From positions 51,647,435-51,711,434 of the forward strand of contig CM070711.1 of assembly GCA_036346275.1 (NCBI GenBank): DNA of 64,000 nucleotides, written 5' to 3'. Position numbers and translations under genes: made by a program. Position 1 is the first letter of the stretch. The number at the start of each line of letters is the position of its first letter. Positions 24,132-38,000 of the stretch are shown here, piece after piece. This DNA is from Otatea glauca (Eukaryota; Streptophyta; Magnoliopsida; Poales; Poaceae). The notes under the pieces are model-generated. The model searched no databases. It was not told the DNA's origin and worked only from the letters and a program-made list of their open reading frames with translations.

Positions 24132-24525
24132 TGAGGTTCACAAAACCGATTTCGAAAAACTGGTTCGAAAACCGAATTTCGAAAATCAGAAAAACCGAGC
24201 CGAAAATCGCTCGAAAATCGTCAGAAACCGAAGAGTTAAGAAATAAAAAAAATAGAAAAAATTCAAAAGAAATCGAAAACCGGTCGAAAACCGACAGACC
24301 AAGTGAATATTCCTTAGAGCCGATTTTTGAGCGATTTTCGCTCGATTTCATCGAAAATGTTTTCACCGATTTTCGACCGGTTTACGTCACATAATTTTTT
24401 TTTCAAAATTTTCAAATTTTTTGAATTTGAATTTGAATCGAATCGGTTTTTCGTTCGATTTTTAATGCCGAACCGGTCCGACAAACCCGGTTTTCGCGGA
24501 ATCCACCGGTTTTCGTTGAACCATG
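24132..24525. mobile_element. hAT-like MITE in the AP4B upstream region
   Basis: The element has related inverted ends (TGAGGTTCACAAAACCG at left; the right end reads CATGGTTCAACGAAAACCG on the reverse strand). It is flanked by an 8-bp duplication with one mismatch, ACTACGCC (24124-24131) and ACTACGGC (24526-24533). The interior is rich in CGAAAA/TTTTCG words that can pair. The size (394 bp), 8-bp target duplication and lack of coding sequence fit a non-autonomous hAT. It ends 143 bases before the AP4B start codon. Confidence 0.8.
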
Positions 24526-24668
24526 ACTACGGCGCTACGCCCATTTCTAGTCCCAGACCAGATCCAAGTTCCCACCAAACAAAAGCCACCACTCGCAGTC
24601 GTCTTCCCCGCGCACCCAGATCCAAGCGGCCGCCCCGGCGCCCGCGCCTGCCGCGGCCGTCCTCCGCC

Positions 24669-26001
24669 ATGGCTCCCACGGTGCCTTCGTCGGCGAAGTC
24701 CGCCTCCCCGTCCCAACCCTCCGGGTAAGCCGCTCCCCTACTATTGCTCCCAAACCCTCCCTCTCACTTCCCGAACCCATAGCTAACCAATTGGCGACTT
24801 TGAGTTGAGTGTGCAGGAAGAGCGAGGTGGCAGATCTGAAGCAGCAGTTGCGGCAGCTGGCGGGGAGCCGCGCGCTCGACGCCGACGACCAGCGCCGGGA
24901 CGTCTTCAAGCGGGTGATCTCCTGCATGACGGCCGGCATCGACGTGTCGGCGGCGTTCGGCGAGATGGTAATGTGCTCCGCCACCTCCGACGTCGTGCTC
25001 AAGAAGATGTGCTACCTCTACGTCGGCGTCCACGCGCGCGCCCACCCGGACCTCGCCCTCCTCACCATCAACTTCCTCCAGCGCGACTGCCGCGACCAGG
25101 ACCCCACCATCCGCGGACTCGCGCTACGCAGCCTCTGCTCTCTCCGCGTCTCCAACCTTGTCGAGTATCTTGTCACGCCGCTCACCACCGGCCTCAAGGA
25201 CCCCAGCGCCTACGTCCGGATGGTCGCCGCTGTTGGTGCTGCGAAGCTGTATCACATATCTGCTGCCGCCTGCCTTGACGCTGACCTGCCTGCTTCGCTC
25301 AAGGCGCTCATGCTCTCCGACCCTGATGCGCAGGTGAGCCACCCTGCAACAAACTGTTCATTATGCAGCGACCATGTTGCTATTATTTGCAATGACTATT
25401 GCAGTATTGCCACAAACTGCTTGTGTGATCGTCTAATTTCCACCTGAAAATATAATTAATGAATTCTGCTGATTCAACCTGGAACAGGAAGTTAAGTCAC
25501 TACACACAGATGCAATCGCAATATGGTTGAATTTAGGCACTGCATGCCAATGGTAGGCACTCATGCCAATGGCAGCCTATCACCTAGAATTCGGCGCTGC
25601 ATGCAACTGCTATCTGCCTAATGATACTGCATGCTAGTGATTAGATCCTTAATTGATAGAAGATTTGATTTTAATCTGGCTTGTTTGATCATATTGGTTG
25701 TTTCAAGAAGCATCATTGTTCAGCTGGCTACCCTTTTGTGATCTGTTGAGTAAACATAAATTTTTCCCTAGGATTATCTTATTAGATATATCAAAAAGGA
25801 AGTTTTAACCCATTTTATATGACCAATGTTATTAGTTTGGCATAACAGATTGCGAGTCATAGTCTGTTAATTACTTAGCCCAAGAGATTTTGTGATGGCA
25901 AGTACAATGACCTATGGAATAAATTATAGTAGCTTCTAGTGAAGTCACTATTCTGTAATTATAAGTTGCATCTCGACCTTGATATACCCTATTGTCCCTG
26001 C

Positions 26002-26035
<34 letters not shown>

Positions 26036-29000
26036 AAGCCGAAATGGGGCACCATGGTGCCTGGGCACCATGATTTCAAATGCGCAAATTCAAGCCATAT
26101 TCGATTATAATTTTCAAAAATTTCAGTTTTAGGGTATATACCCATCTATAACAATTCAAATGAAACACATACCTTTGAAAAAATATACTAGAATTCAAAG
26201 ATTTTGAACGAGTTTGGATCACATGCTTTCTTGATTTATATATAAAATCAAGCACATACCTACAACCAAACTATCATCAAAAGGGAAACTATAGTTTGAA
26301 TTTCAGTTCAAACTTGTTTGAACTAGTTAGTAAACTGGTTAAACTCAGCATCCCAAAAATTTAAAAAAAAATCGCATTAAAATATATAAGAAAAATATCC
26401 TTTTTAGATCATGGTGCCCAGGCACCATGGTGTCTCAAGTAATTATACTATATATATATATATATATATATATAGTACGTACTCCCACTAAGTATGCCGC
26501 TTAAATGATGTTGTTATACCTCTTTATCCTTGTGAGTATATTCTAATACTGATTATAAGATACTCTAAAGTGAGTTCCATGAAAAAATTCGTCATGATCC
26601 ACTTTTCATAACATTATTTGTGTATACACTTCTTTTATATATGGAAAAGTGTATATAGCAGAAATAAAGGGCTTCGATGAAATTTTTTTAACCATGTCGC
26701 ATTGGAGTATCTTAGAATTATTATTTAAGTATACCGAATGTGATGAAAGAGTATAACACATTCGTTTAAGTGGTATATTAGAGGTGGGAGTATGTACTCC
26801 TAGTAGTAATGGAAATATATATATATATATATATATAGGAAGCCGAAATGGGGCACCATGATTTCAAATGCTCGAATTCAAGCCATATTCGAGTATATTT
26901 TTCAAAAAAATTAGTTTTAGGGTATATACCTAACTATAACAATTCAAATGAAACACATAACTTTGAATGAATTTCAGTTCAAACTTGTTTGAACTAGTTA
27001 GTAAACTGGTTAAACTCAGCATCCTAAAAATTTCACATGAAAATGCATAGAGAAAATATCCTTTTTGGATCATGGTGCCTAGGCACCATGGTGCTCTAGG
27101 TATATATATATACATCTTTTTTTAATAAGGTGATATAAATTAATATCGTGTAAACTGAGTTAAACACAGACTGGAGAAGTGGAGATTGTAATTACTTGAA
27201 CATGGTACAGGATTAGCCTCACCTGTTCTACATCTAAACCCCACTAACAGTTTTACTTCAATTGTCCCTTTTGATCAGTATGTAGCCTGTTTTCTGCAGT
27301 GCCTTCAACAGTACAGGACAGTGTAGTGGGTTTACATGGTGCCCAAAGTAGGTAGGACACCGCAGATATTTTAATGAGGGGGGAAAGACAGAGCGCAAGT
27401 CGCAGTTTTTTAGTTCTATACTTCTAGTTAATGCTTTAAAGAGATCTTAACTTTGCCATGCATAACTAGAACATCATCTGGATTTCTTTTTATTTCATTA
27501 GTAGTTCTGTTTTCATGGCCCTTGTAAATGTTGTTGGTGTTTAGAACCGAAGGGTGTTTCCACCCGGTTTCATTTATTAACGCAACCAGTTCTCAATGTT
27601 CACGGTCTGGCAATATCTGTTACTACAACAAGTACTGTAATAGGTCACGGCACTATGGCAATACCAAGCCTATCACCCATATTAGATCAGGGTCTAATCT
27701 TAGGGCCTGTTTGGATCCATTAGCACTAATAGTTAGCTGCTAAAATTAGTAGCTATGGATCCAAACAGGCCTGCTAATAGACCTGCTAATTATTAGCAAC
27801 TCACCCTGCTAACAATTAGTTCATTAGCAGGTTGTACCCTACTAAAAGCTGCTAATAGATAGCCAATTGACACTTTTGCCCTCACTCCAACTCTATCCAC
27901 TCGAGCATCCCTGTCCACTCGCCCACTATTCTACTAAAAGGGCATTATGGTCATTTCTCTTTAATTGGCTGATTTTGTGAACTTTATTAGCAGGTGGATC
28001 CAACAGCCTCTGCTAATAATTAGCCAGCTAACTATTAGCACTAATGAATCCAAACAGGGCCTTAACCTCTCGGCAAATTAAGAGCAAAGCTAGCCTATCA
28101 CATTCATCTTGTTTTTCAGTTCCGGATTCTGTCCTCAGTTGTTATTTTGCTGGAGACTTACTTTTCCCACCTCACCAACCAGGCTACCTTGTATAATTCT
28201 TCACTTCCAGGTCAGCTGAGGCATCTCTCTCATCTTGGACTCCAATTGATAGTTGTAGCGATCCATCATCGGCCACCATGTATCCTTGCAAAGGGATACC
28301 AATCCAATTTTTGTGTTGAAAATACATTTCATTTCGTTCTTGCCATAAACTCCACAGCGCTGCAGAGGTGACCATGTTCAGAACAGCATGCTTTTTTATT
28401 ACAGATCTACCATTTAGACACAGATTCAAAGTCTGAACTAATATCAACCTCTAATATGTAAGAAATTCCTTCCCAGAGCACCATAGCAATATTACAATGG
28501 AAAAACAAGTGCATGACAATTTCAAGTTCCCCACAGAACAAGCAAGTGGTATCAGGCAGACAGGCACAGACTGCATCTTACAAAGGTTATCTCTACTTAA
28601 AATTTTATTCTGAGCAAGCAACCAGAGAAAGAAATGAATTCTAGGTGGTATAGAAACCTTCCAAACAGCAGGAATGTTAACTGGAGTTACACCTCTAAAG
28701 TTTATCAAAGCATAAAGAGATTGCAGATTATAACTACCAGAAGAACGCAATTCCCAAATCATCTCATCATCTTCAGTTAGACAAAGTATTAGTATGAGCT
28801 AAGCTAAGTAAATCATACAAAGTTGCATTGTTTAATTACCTACACCTTCTAAATGTTAGTTTCAACTCAACATCATCCCAAACTTGAGCTGTGGTCACAT
28901 TCTTCTCATTAACAATTACATATAACTTCCAGAATTGAGTTGCAAGTTTAGAGCTCCCAAACCATCTATCCTCCCAAAATCTAACATACTTACCATCTCC

Positions 29001-32000
29001 TACCTTCCATCTGTACCCAAGTTGGGCAGCTTGCCCAGCCCAAAGCACTCCTTTCCAAAAGGGGAAACATTGTCATTAGGACAAGAGAAGATATTGGGAT
29101 CCTCAATTCTGTATTTATGGTCTATAATTCTCCTCCATAATTTCCCTTCCCTACTGTTATATATTGTAAACCAGGAAGCAAGAAAACAGATATTATGATC
29201 CCTCAGATTAGGAATGCCCATACCCCCAAATTCTTCATACAAATGCTTTTCCAATTTGCTAAATGTTGTTGGTGTTGAGTGCTGGGTTGGACAATTTGTT
29301 GATTGTAGGTGAACTAGGCCAGCAAGAAACTTGTCCTTGGCAGTATTTTGTCTCCACATATAGTGGACTTGCTGAAATCTGGATATTTGTGGTCAGAACA
29401 TGCTGGATGGGAGACTGGTTGTTTTTATCTCATGTGACAATTGTGCAGTCGAATCATTTTGAAGGACATGTATGACTTATTCTAAAAGAAAGCTCCTAAA
29501 AAGAAATGAGTAGAAATTCACCTGCTCCTGCCTGTTTCTGTGTACAGCAGAAGCTGCTGATAGAATACTTGAGTTTGCCTTTTCGGCACTGAGTTTACTA
29601 ACCCATTGTTAGTCATTTGCTGGGACAGCTACACTCAATTGCTTAATACGGCTTATAAAAATGTCTCTTTTTATGTGGCTTCTATTAATATAAAGATCTG
29701 ATTGGTAGTTTTTTTGTGCTGATTATGAGGTATCTTGAGGAAGGTCTAACTTGTATCTGACCTGTTTCATTGGATAGGTCGATTTAACTGGAGTTGGGTT
29801 GAACTGGCTAGTGTTTGGCTGTAATCTTGTTGAGAGAGTTGTTTTTTTAGTAGCCTGATTACATTGGTAAATTTGCAGGTGGTTGCCAATTGTTTACATG
29901 CATTGCAGGAGATCTGGACCCTAGAGGCTGCCAATTCAGAGGCAGCAGCAAGGGAGATTGAGACACTGTATAGCAAGCAAGTGGTATTTTACCTGCTAAA
30001 CAGGTGAGTTTCCACCTGTCTGGAGCTTTTGTTGGCAACACTCCCTATGTGTGTTTAATTGAATTGCCATATACTTTTTTTTTGGGTAATTGCAGGATCA
30101 AAGAGTTCAGTGAATGGGCACAGTGCCTTGTTCTTGAGTTGGTATCAAAGTTCCTACCATCTGATAATAATGAAATTTTTGACATAATGAACCTGCTTGA
30201 GGATAGACTTCAGCATGCAAATGGAGCTGTTGTTTTGGCAACGATCAAAGTTTTTCTCCACTTGACAATGTCAATGACTGATGTTCACCAACAGGTGCAC
30301 AGTTTGTTACACCCATTATATTTCCATAGATGTAATCTTAGTCTTGTCACTTCTATCTCACTGTTATGCAACCAGATCCACTGAAAATATCATTTCACAT
30401 AATGGTTAGCCATACAAAATGCTGTTCTTTGGAAGTTCATATGGTCTGCAAATTTCTTCATTCTGAGGGCACTTGCTTGATCAATGGATTTCACATGCTT
30501 ATTTATTCTTAAGAAAGATGAAACCTTGATTGAGAATCTTTCTAATCTGTGTTTGCATCCTCCATTTTAGGTTTATGAGCGTATAAAAGCACCTTTGCTT
30601 ACTCTGGTAGGTGCTGGGAGTCCTGAACAATCATACTCTGTGCTATGTCATTTGCATCTACTGGTGATGCGCGCCCCGATGTTATTTTCCTCCGACTACA
30701 AAAGTTTCTACTGCCAGTTTAGTGATCCTTCTTACGTGAAGAAGCTGAAACTTGAGATGCTAACTGCTATAGCAAATGAGAGCAACACCTATGAAATTGG
30801 TATAGCAGATATTCAGTTTCCACTGACTATATGCCATATCTTGCAACATATGTGATATATTGTTAGTCCTTAGTTGCCATTATTTTTTTTGAAATATTTG
30901 AATGGTATTTGTTTTATACCAGTAACTGAGCTGTGTGAATATGCTGGAAATGTTGATGTACCAATTGCAAGAGAGGCTATCCGAGCAGTTGGAAAAATAG
31001 CACTGCAGCAGTATGACGTGAATGCTATTGTGGACAGGCTTCTACAATTTCTTGAAATGGACAGGGATTATGTGACTGCTGAAACTCTTGTAAGTTTTCT
31101 TAATGCTAGTTATGCTGTCGATCCTTTTCTCATGATGAAATCTTGTAGGATTCCATTCAACTCTGTCCTGAGTAAAAACTTAAAATGCAGGTGTTGGTGA
31201 AAGATCTTCTGAGGAAATATCCTCAATGGAGCCATGATTGTATAGCAGTTGTTGGAAATATCAGTAGCAAAAATATTCAGGAGCCAAAAGGCAAAGCGGC
31301 TCTCATATGGATGCTGGGAGAATATTCACAAGATATGCATGATGCTCCATACATTCTTGAAAGTCTTATTGAAAACTGGGATGATGAGCACTCTCCTGAG
31401 GTACTAGCAACTTTTGCCTTGTTTTCTGTTGGTCATATTTTGCCATTAGAAGATGCATTCTGCCATTAACCCACTGGCTGAAATTATCTTCTGTGATAAA
31501 AAAAGGTGGACTCTTCTGTTTGTCCTATATGTATCCCAAAAGTTCGTTTTCACAGTGATGATATGATCATGAGACATAATTTTGTGTCTTGGAGTATGTA
31601 ATGGTATAGTACATATCTAAAATAAAGGCTAAATCATTAAATCAGTAAGAAATGGCAGAAACATTAATCGTTGCTGGGTTTAACGTAAGATCATAAGCTG
31701 TCATTTCCATTTATAGAGGGTAGAGACTAAAGTTGAATGCCCCACATCGTCACCGATGGAATGAAAAGTGTTAGCATAATGTACTCCCCTCCGGTGGTTA
31801 GTTGGTTATGTTTGGCAAGGATCTCCTAGATTAGATCTTTCCTATTCTTAGGGATATCCTTGCCATGGTTAGTTGGTTATGTTTGGCAAGGATCTCCTAG
31901 ATTAGATCTTTCCTATTCTTAAGGATATCCTTGCCATGGTTAGTTGAGTTATGTTTGGCAAGGATCTCTAGATTAGATCTTTCCTATTCTTAGGGATATC

Positions 32001-35000
32001 CTTGCCTATATGTACTTGAGCCTTGGGCTCCTCCTTAATCAATCTACTATTTTCCCACCATACTCTTTCATGGTATCACGAGACCGGATCTTCCCTCTCG
32101 CCTTCCACGCCTCACTACTCTAGCTACCGCAAGATGGTCGGGACCCTGCGCCTCGTCGTCGATCTGCTGAGCGAGCTCGCCGCGACGCCGACGCCATGGC
32201 AAAGCGGCCGCTCGAGACTCGCCAAGCGCCGCCTCGCCGCCAAGCGGCCGAAAGCAGAGGCCATTGCCAGATCCATGCAGACGCGACGCAGCCGCCGAAG
32301 CCGCGCCATTGCCAAGATCGCCAAGGCGCTAAAGCCGCCGACGCGGCCACTGCGGCCGATCCGCCGACCGACTGGCCGGCGACGACCACGAGGATGACAC
32401 GGACATCTCCCGCGCCATGATCCTCCACGAGGCCGCCGCCGTTCTCAACCTCCACGCCAGTGTCTCGTGCGTAACGCCCGCACTGGTCCCCGTCCTCGAC
32501 ACCTCCGGCAACTACCCACGCTTGGCGCGAGCAATTCCTACTCGCCGTCACGAAGTATTCGCTGCAGACCACGTCCGCAGCCTCGCCACCTCGGCACTTC
32601 CCGATTGGCCTCGGATGAACGCCGTCGTCAAATCATGGTCAGCAGACGGCCACCGCCGACCTTGCCGACGCCGTGATCGACCACCGCGCCACCGCCACGG
32701 CCTCGGATCGCCATCGAGGATCACTTCCTTGGCAATCGGGAGACCCGTGTTTCCACCTTGACGCCAAGTTTCGCAAGTTTGCCCAGGTGACCTCTCCGTC
32801 ACCGACTATTGCAAACACTTCAAGAAGATGGCCGACGACCATCGACCTCGGCGAACACGTGGATCGATCGCACTGTCCTCAACGTGATTCGCGGGCTCAA
32901 CGAGCAGAGAGGACATCGGGTCCACCTCCGCGGCCGCCTTCCCTTCCTTCGCCGCCGTCGCAATGAACTCCTTGAGGAGATCAACATGGTGCGACTCTCC
33001 TGCTTCCTCCGATCGCCTCGCTCGTCACCGGGCTCTACCTCGCCGCCAACAAGACCGACCAAAGAACGGTCCTCCTCGTCCGGCCGCCAAGAAGAAGAAG
33101 AAGAAGAAGAAGGACCACCGCGCTTCTCAAAGCAGATCACTGCACTGGCAATGGCGCTTCCTCCTCCGGCTACTCCTCTACGCCGGCCGACGACCGCTGC
33201 GCTGGCGGCGATCGGGCGCAATGGTGGCCATCGTTCTTCAACCCGTGGAACGGGTCCATCCAAATGTGGCCCGTCCCCGTGCGCCTCCTCGAGCCTAGCT
33301 TCCCCGGTAGCGCGTCGGCCTCAACAAGAAGAATCCCAATCCAAGCAGCGCCATTGCCCAAAGAATGCGACCCGCTTCCAACAAGAGCCTTCCCGCCGAC
33401 CGCTAATAAAGAAGCAGAATGGCCAGCGCGATCCGGCCCATGGTGGGGTCTCCGCTCGGGACCGGAATTCTCCGCCTCCACGTTCAAAGACCACCACCTC
33501 GCTCCGCGGCGAACAACGATCGGTACCTTGATACAGTGCCTCTTCCCACATGACCTCCCATGATGGTACCCTCTCTCACCTCAACCCCTGGTATCCTCTC
33601 CCACCTCCATTGTTGTCGGTAATGGTTCGCTCCTGCTCATCACCGCCACCGGCCGACGCACCTTGGCTCTCTTGTTCTAAATAATGTTCTTGTTTCACCG
33701 ACCTTATCAAGAATCTTATTTCGTCACAATTCACTATCGATAACAATTGTTCGTGGAGTTTGACCCGTATGGTTGTTCGTGAAGGATCTTCTCTCGCGAA
33801 CGTGATCATCAGTGCAATAGCTCCGGTCCGCTCTACCCATTGCGCACCGCCGTGGCTCACTCCCTTGTTGCCAACTCCACGTCATCCTCCCCGTGGCACC
33901 GTCGCCTCGGCCACCCCGTCGCGAGGCCTCTCCAAACTCACTTGGCTATCCTCGGTCGTAATAAAAGTTTGGAATCCTTGTGCCATGCGTGTCGGCTAGG
34001 GCGACATGTTCGTCTTCCTTTTCATCCTTCAAGATCTCGAAGCGCCAAACAACTTTGATCTTATTCATTGTGACTTATGGACATCTCCCATTGTTAGTGT
34101 CTCGGTTACAAATATTACTTAGTTGTTCTTGATGACCGCCACATCACCGTGGACGCTTCCTTTACGGCTTAAATCGACACGCTTTTCCACCTGTCTAACT
34201 TTTTCGCCTATGTGTCTACCCAATTCGGCGCATGCGTCAAGGCCGTCGAGTGACAACGGTCGGAGTTCGACAACTCCAAATACGCGCACCTTCTTCCTCA
34301 CACATGGCGCCTGGGCCGATGTCGTGTCCCTACACGCCCTCGCAGAATCGGCCGAAATGAGCGGATTATTCGTACCACTAACGATGTCATTCGCTTCTCT
34401 TACATTTCAGCGAGCATGCCACCTTCAGATTACCGAGGCGCTGCACACCGCAACTCTCCTCCTCAACATCTTGCCGACCAAGACACCGGATTTTTCAACC
34501 CCGCTTTGCTCTCTTCTTCTGGGCACCGCTGTACGATAATCTGCGTGTTTTTGGTCAAATGTTACCCCAATCTTTCGCCCATCGCTCCCACAAACTTGCC
34601 CGCGCTCGCCTCTGCATCTTCCTTGGTTATTCGCTCACCACAAGGATACCGATGTCTTGATCCTACCACAAATAGAATCATCATCTCCCGCCATGTTCTC
34701 TTTGACGAGACCGCTTTTCCTTTGCCGAGCATACCTCCTCCCACCGCTACGGACTTCACCTTCCTCGATGAATTCCTAACCCGGCCGCCTTCCCATAGGT
34801 CGCTAACTGTGTCTCCTCGCAGTCCTCCGGCGCCACCATCGTTGCTATCGGCCCATGCCGACGCGTACCGCTTCTTCTGCGCCAAGATGCCACTGGGATT
34901 TCCGCGCTCTCAGACGCGGTGGTGCAATCCTCGCCAACCGCCAAGCCGTCCGTCAAGCCGTCCTTCCGCCACACGCGCACAATCCCCGCGCAAGCGGCTT

Positions 35001-38000
35001 CGGCTTCGCCCCACTCCATCGCGGGTCTGCGCCACGCGCGGCACCGCTTCTCCACCTAACTTCCGGCGCCACGCGCGCTCCTCGCCTTGCGGTCTACTCC
35101 AGCGCCAAACCAGTCGCGGTCCTCCGACAAGACGATCGCCTCTGCGGCACCGGCCGGTGCTCGGGTGCCATTGCCGTTCCCGACAAAGAACCAAAGACAA
35201 AGATGACGACTCGGGCCAAGGACGGTTTCGCGTACCATCCTTGTACCATCTCGCGCCATCGTCCCCGGCTCAAGACCTTCCGTACTTGCCGATCCTAATT
35301 GGCGGTCGCTATGGAGGAAGAACATGTTGCCTTCTCCGAAACGCACTTGAGTTGGTTCCTGCCCGCGACATACCAACATTGTCACGGGCAAGTGGATCTT
35401 CAAACACAAGTTCCACGCCGACGGTTCTCGAGCGCTACAAGGCACGTTGGGTCCTTCGCAGCCGCCCAGTCCAGGGCATCGACTTTGCCGAGACATTCAT
35501 CCGGCCGTCAAGCCCACCACGGTTCGCCAAATGCTTTCTCTCGCTCTCTCGCCAGGTGGCGATTCACCAGCTCGATGTCAAGAACGCCTTCCTCCATGGC
35601 ACCTTGACAGAGACCGTGTTTGCGCCTCGGCCTCCGGATTCGAGGATCCTGCCAGGCCCAACTTTGTCTGTCGTCTGAACAAGTCGCTCTACGGTCTCAA
35701 GCAGGCTCCGTGCTTGGTACAATAACGCCCGCCACGATCCGGTCTCTCTTGGTTTTGTGGAAGCCAAGTCGGACACTCATTGCTTTGTCTACCGCCGCGG
35801 CACCGACACGGCCTACCGCTCCTCTACGTTGATGACATCGTCTCACCGCCTCCTCGACACACCTCCTGCGGCAGTCATCTCGACCCTCCAGCAGAGTTTG
35901 CCATGAAGGATTTGGGCAAACTCCATCACTTCCTCGGATGCGGTGTTCGCCAGATCTCGAAGCAAGATGGTTCTCTCTCGGCCAAGACATGATTGACATC
36001 TTGGATCGTCTTTGGGATGGCCGAGTGCAAACCATGCACAACGCCTGTGGATACCAAATTTCTGTCTCTGCCGACTGGGAGCTCCGGTTCTTGACCCATC
36101 CGACTCGGAGTCTTGCTTGCGCCTTGCGATTCGACCTTCACACGCCCGACATCGCCACGCCGCGGCAAAGAGTTTGCCTTTACATGCACGACCCTCGAGA
36201 GCCCCACTGGCGCCTCAGCGCATCCTTCGCTACATTCGGTATTCTACACTGGTCTTCATCTTCGACCGTCGACCGGGATGACTTGGTGGTTTATTCGATC
36301 TTGTCGACCGGGTCCGGCCGTCCCGACCGCGCAAGTCCACCTCGGGCTATCTTTGTGTTCCTTGGTGACAACTCGGTCTCCCCGTCCTCCAAACGCGTCG
36401 AACACCGTGTCCCGCTCCAAAGATCGAGGCCGAGCACGCGCCGTCGCCAATGGTGTTCTTGAGGCTTCTTGGCTTCGGCGGCTTCTTCATGAGCTCCACA
36501 TTCCGCTCGGCGTGCTACCGTTGTTCATCGCGACAACGTCGGCGATCTACATGTCCTCCAACCCGGTTCAACATCAACGGACGAAGCACATCGAGATCGA
36601 TCTTCACCGTTCGTGAGAAGGTAGCCATGGGTGCCGTGCGGGTTCTCCACGCTCCCACGACATCCCGGTTCGCGACATCTTCACGAAGGGCGCCTTCTTC
36701 GTGTTCTCCGAGTTTCGGTCCGTCCAAATGTCCGTGGCTAACCACCGACGTTCGATCAAGGGCGTGTTAGCGTAATGTACTCCCCTCCGGTGGTTAGTTG
36801 GTTATGTTTGGCAAGGATCTCCTAGATTAGATCTTTCCTATTCTTAGGGATATCCTTGTCATGGTTAGTTGGTTATGTTTGGCAAGGATCTCCTAGATTA
36901 GATCTTTCCTATTCTTAGGGATATCCTTACCATGGTTAGTTGGTTATGTTTGGCAAGGATCTCCTAGATTAGATCTTTCCTATTCTTAGGGATATCCTTG
37001 CCTATATGTACTTGAGCCTTGAGCTCCTCCCTTAATCAATCTACTATTTTCCCAGCCATACTCTTTCAAAAAGTATCAGGACAAAGGTTTCATGAGTGAA
37101 ATTCACGTCTTAGTGTGCATTAAACCTAAGGATGACTCACCTCTCTTTTTTGTATTGTTATGCATTAAACCTAAGGATGACTCTCTTATCCTTTTTTTTT
37201 CTATTGTCGTCTTGAACATACTACCTAGTAGGCTATCCGACATTATTGTAAAATTATATGCCTTTTCTTTAAATTGGCATATCTCATATGCGAGTAGCTA
37301 GTAGCTACTTGAGCTCCACATCATTTTTCCAGTGATATTGTATTTTACAGGTTCGCTTGCATCTCCTGACTGCGGTGATGAAATGTTTCTTTAAGAGATC
37401 ACCAGAAACTCAAAAGGCATTAGGAGCTACATTAGCCGTTGGCCTATCTGACACTCACCAGGTCAGAATTCATTGTCTTCTTCTATGTTAATAGTTAGAT
37501 TATTGATTTAATTTCTATGAAATGGTGAAAAGAATGTTGCTCTTGCTAAACCGCCACTTCATTGCAGGATGTTCATGACCGAGCACTTTTCTACTACAGG
37601 CTTTTGCAATATAATACTGCTGCAGCAGAGCATGTAGTAAACCCTCCCAAGCAGGCTGTCTCTGTATTTGCAGACACACAGAGCAGTGAAATCAAAGATA
37701 GGATATTTGATGAATTCAATAGCCTCTCAGTTGCATATCAGAAGGTACACGATCTCCAACTTGTAATCATTGACATTTTAAATACTACAAGACCAGTTCA
37801 AAAGTAGTAATTTGCTGAAAACTACAAGACTAGCTTGTCTCCAACAAGTTGTGAATTTTTAAATAATACTGAAATAATGACTTTGTATAAAAGAATTGTG
37901 CGGGGAATTTGGCAGCATAGGAGAGATTAAGCCCTATCGTTTAAACTAAGTTCTTTGCTGGATTGCAGTCTTCAACTGCAATGGTTAGAAACAATAATCA

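Larger units (their letters stand above)
31769..37068 (+). mobile_element. Structurally complete Copia retrotransposon in AP4B intron 7
   Basis: The 5' LTR (31769-32070) and 3' LTR (36765-37068) both run from TGTTAGC to CTCTTTCA. The insertion is flanked by the 5-bp target duplication AAAAG (31764-31768 and 37069-37073). The primer-binding site TGGTATCACGAGACC follows the 5' LTR (initiator-Met tRNA type, partial match). Inside, in Copia order, are gag-like, GAG-pre-integrase (~33810-34010), integrase debris, reverse transcriptase (~35400-35960) and RNase H (~36520-36620). The LTRs differ by about six substitutions and four single-base indels by eye, so the insertion is recent. The element reads in the same direction as AP4B. 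Confidence 0.92.

Noticed and set aside
32120..33531. Several long frames on both strands (up to 240 codons) as genes
   Set aside because: They overlap one another on opposite strands in the gag region of the Copia element; high GC content removes stop codons, and no conserved domain was seen.
34416..35678. A 420-codon open frame as a possible host gene
   Set aside because: It lies inside the Copia element between its LTRs, and its only recognisable part (VAIHQLDVKNAFLHG) is reverse transcriptase; the rest is out-of-frame, GC-rich sequence.
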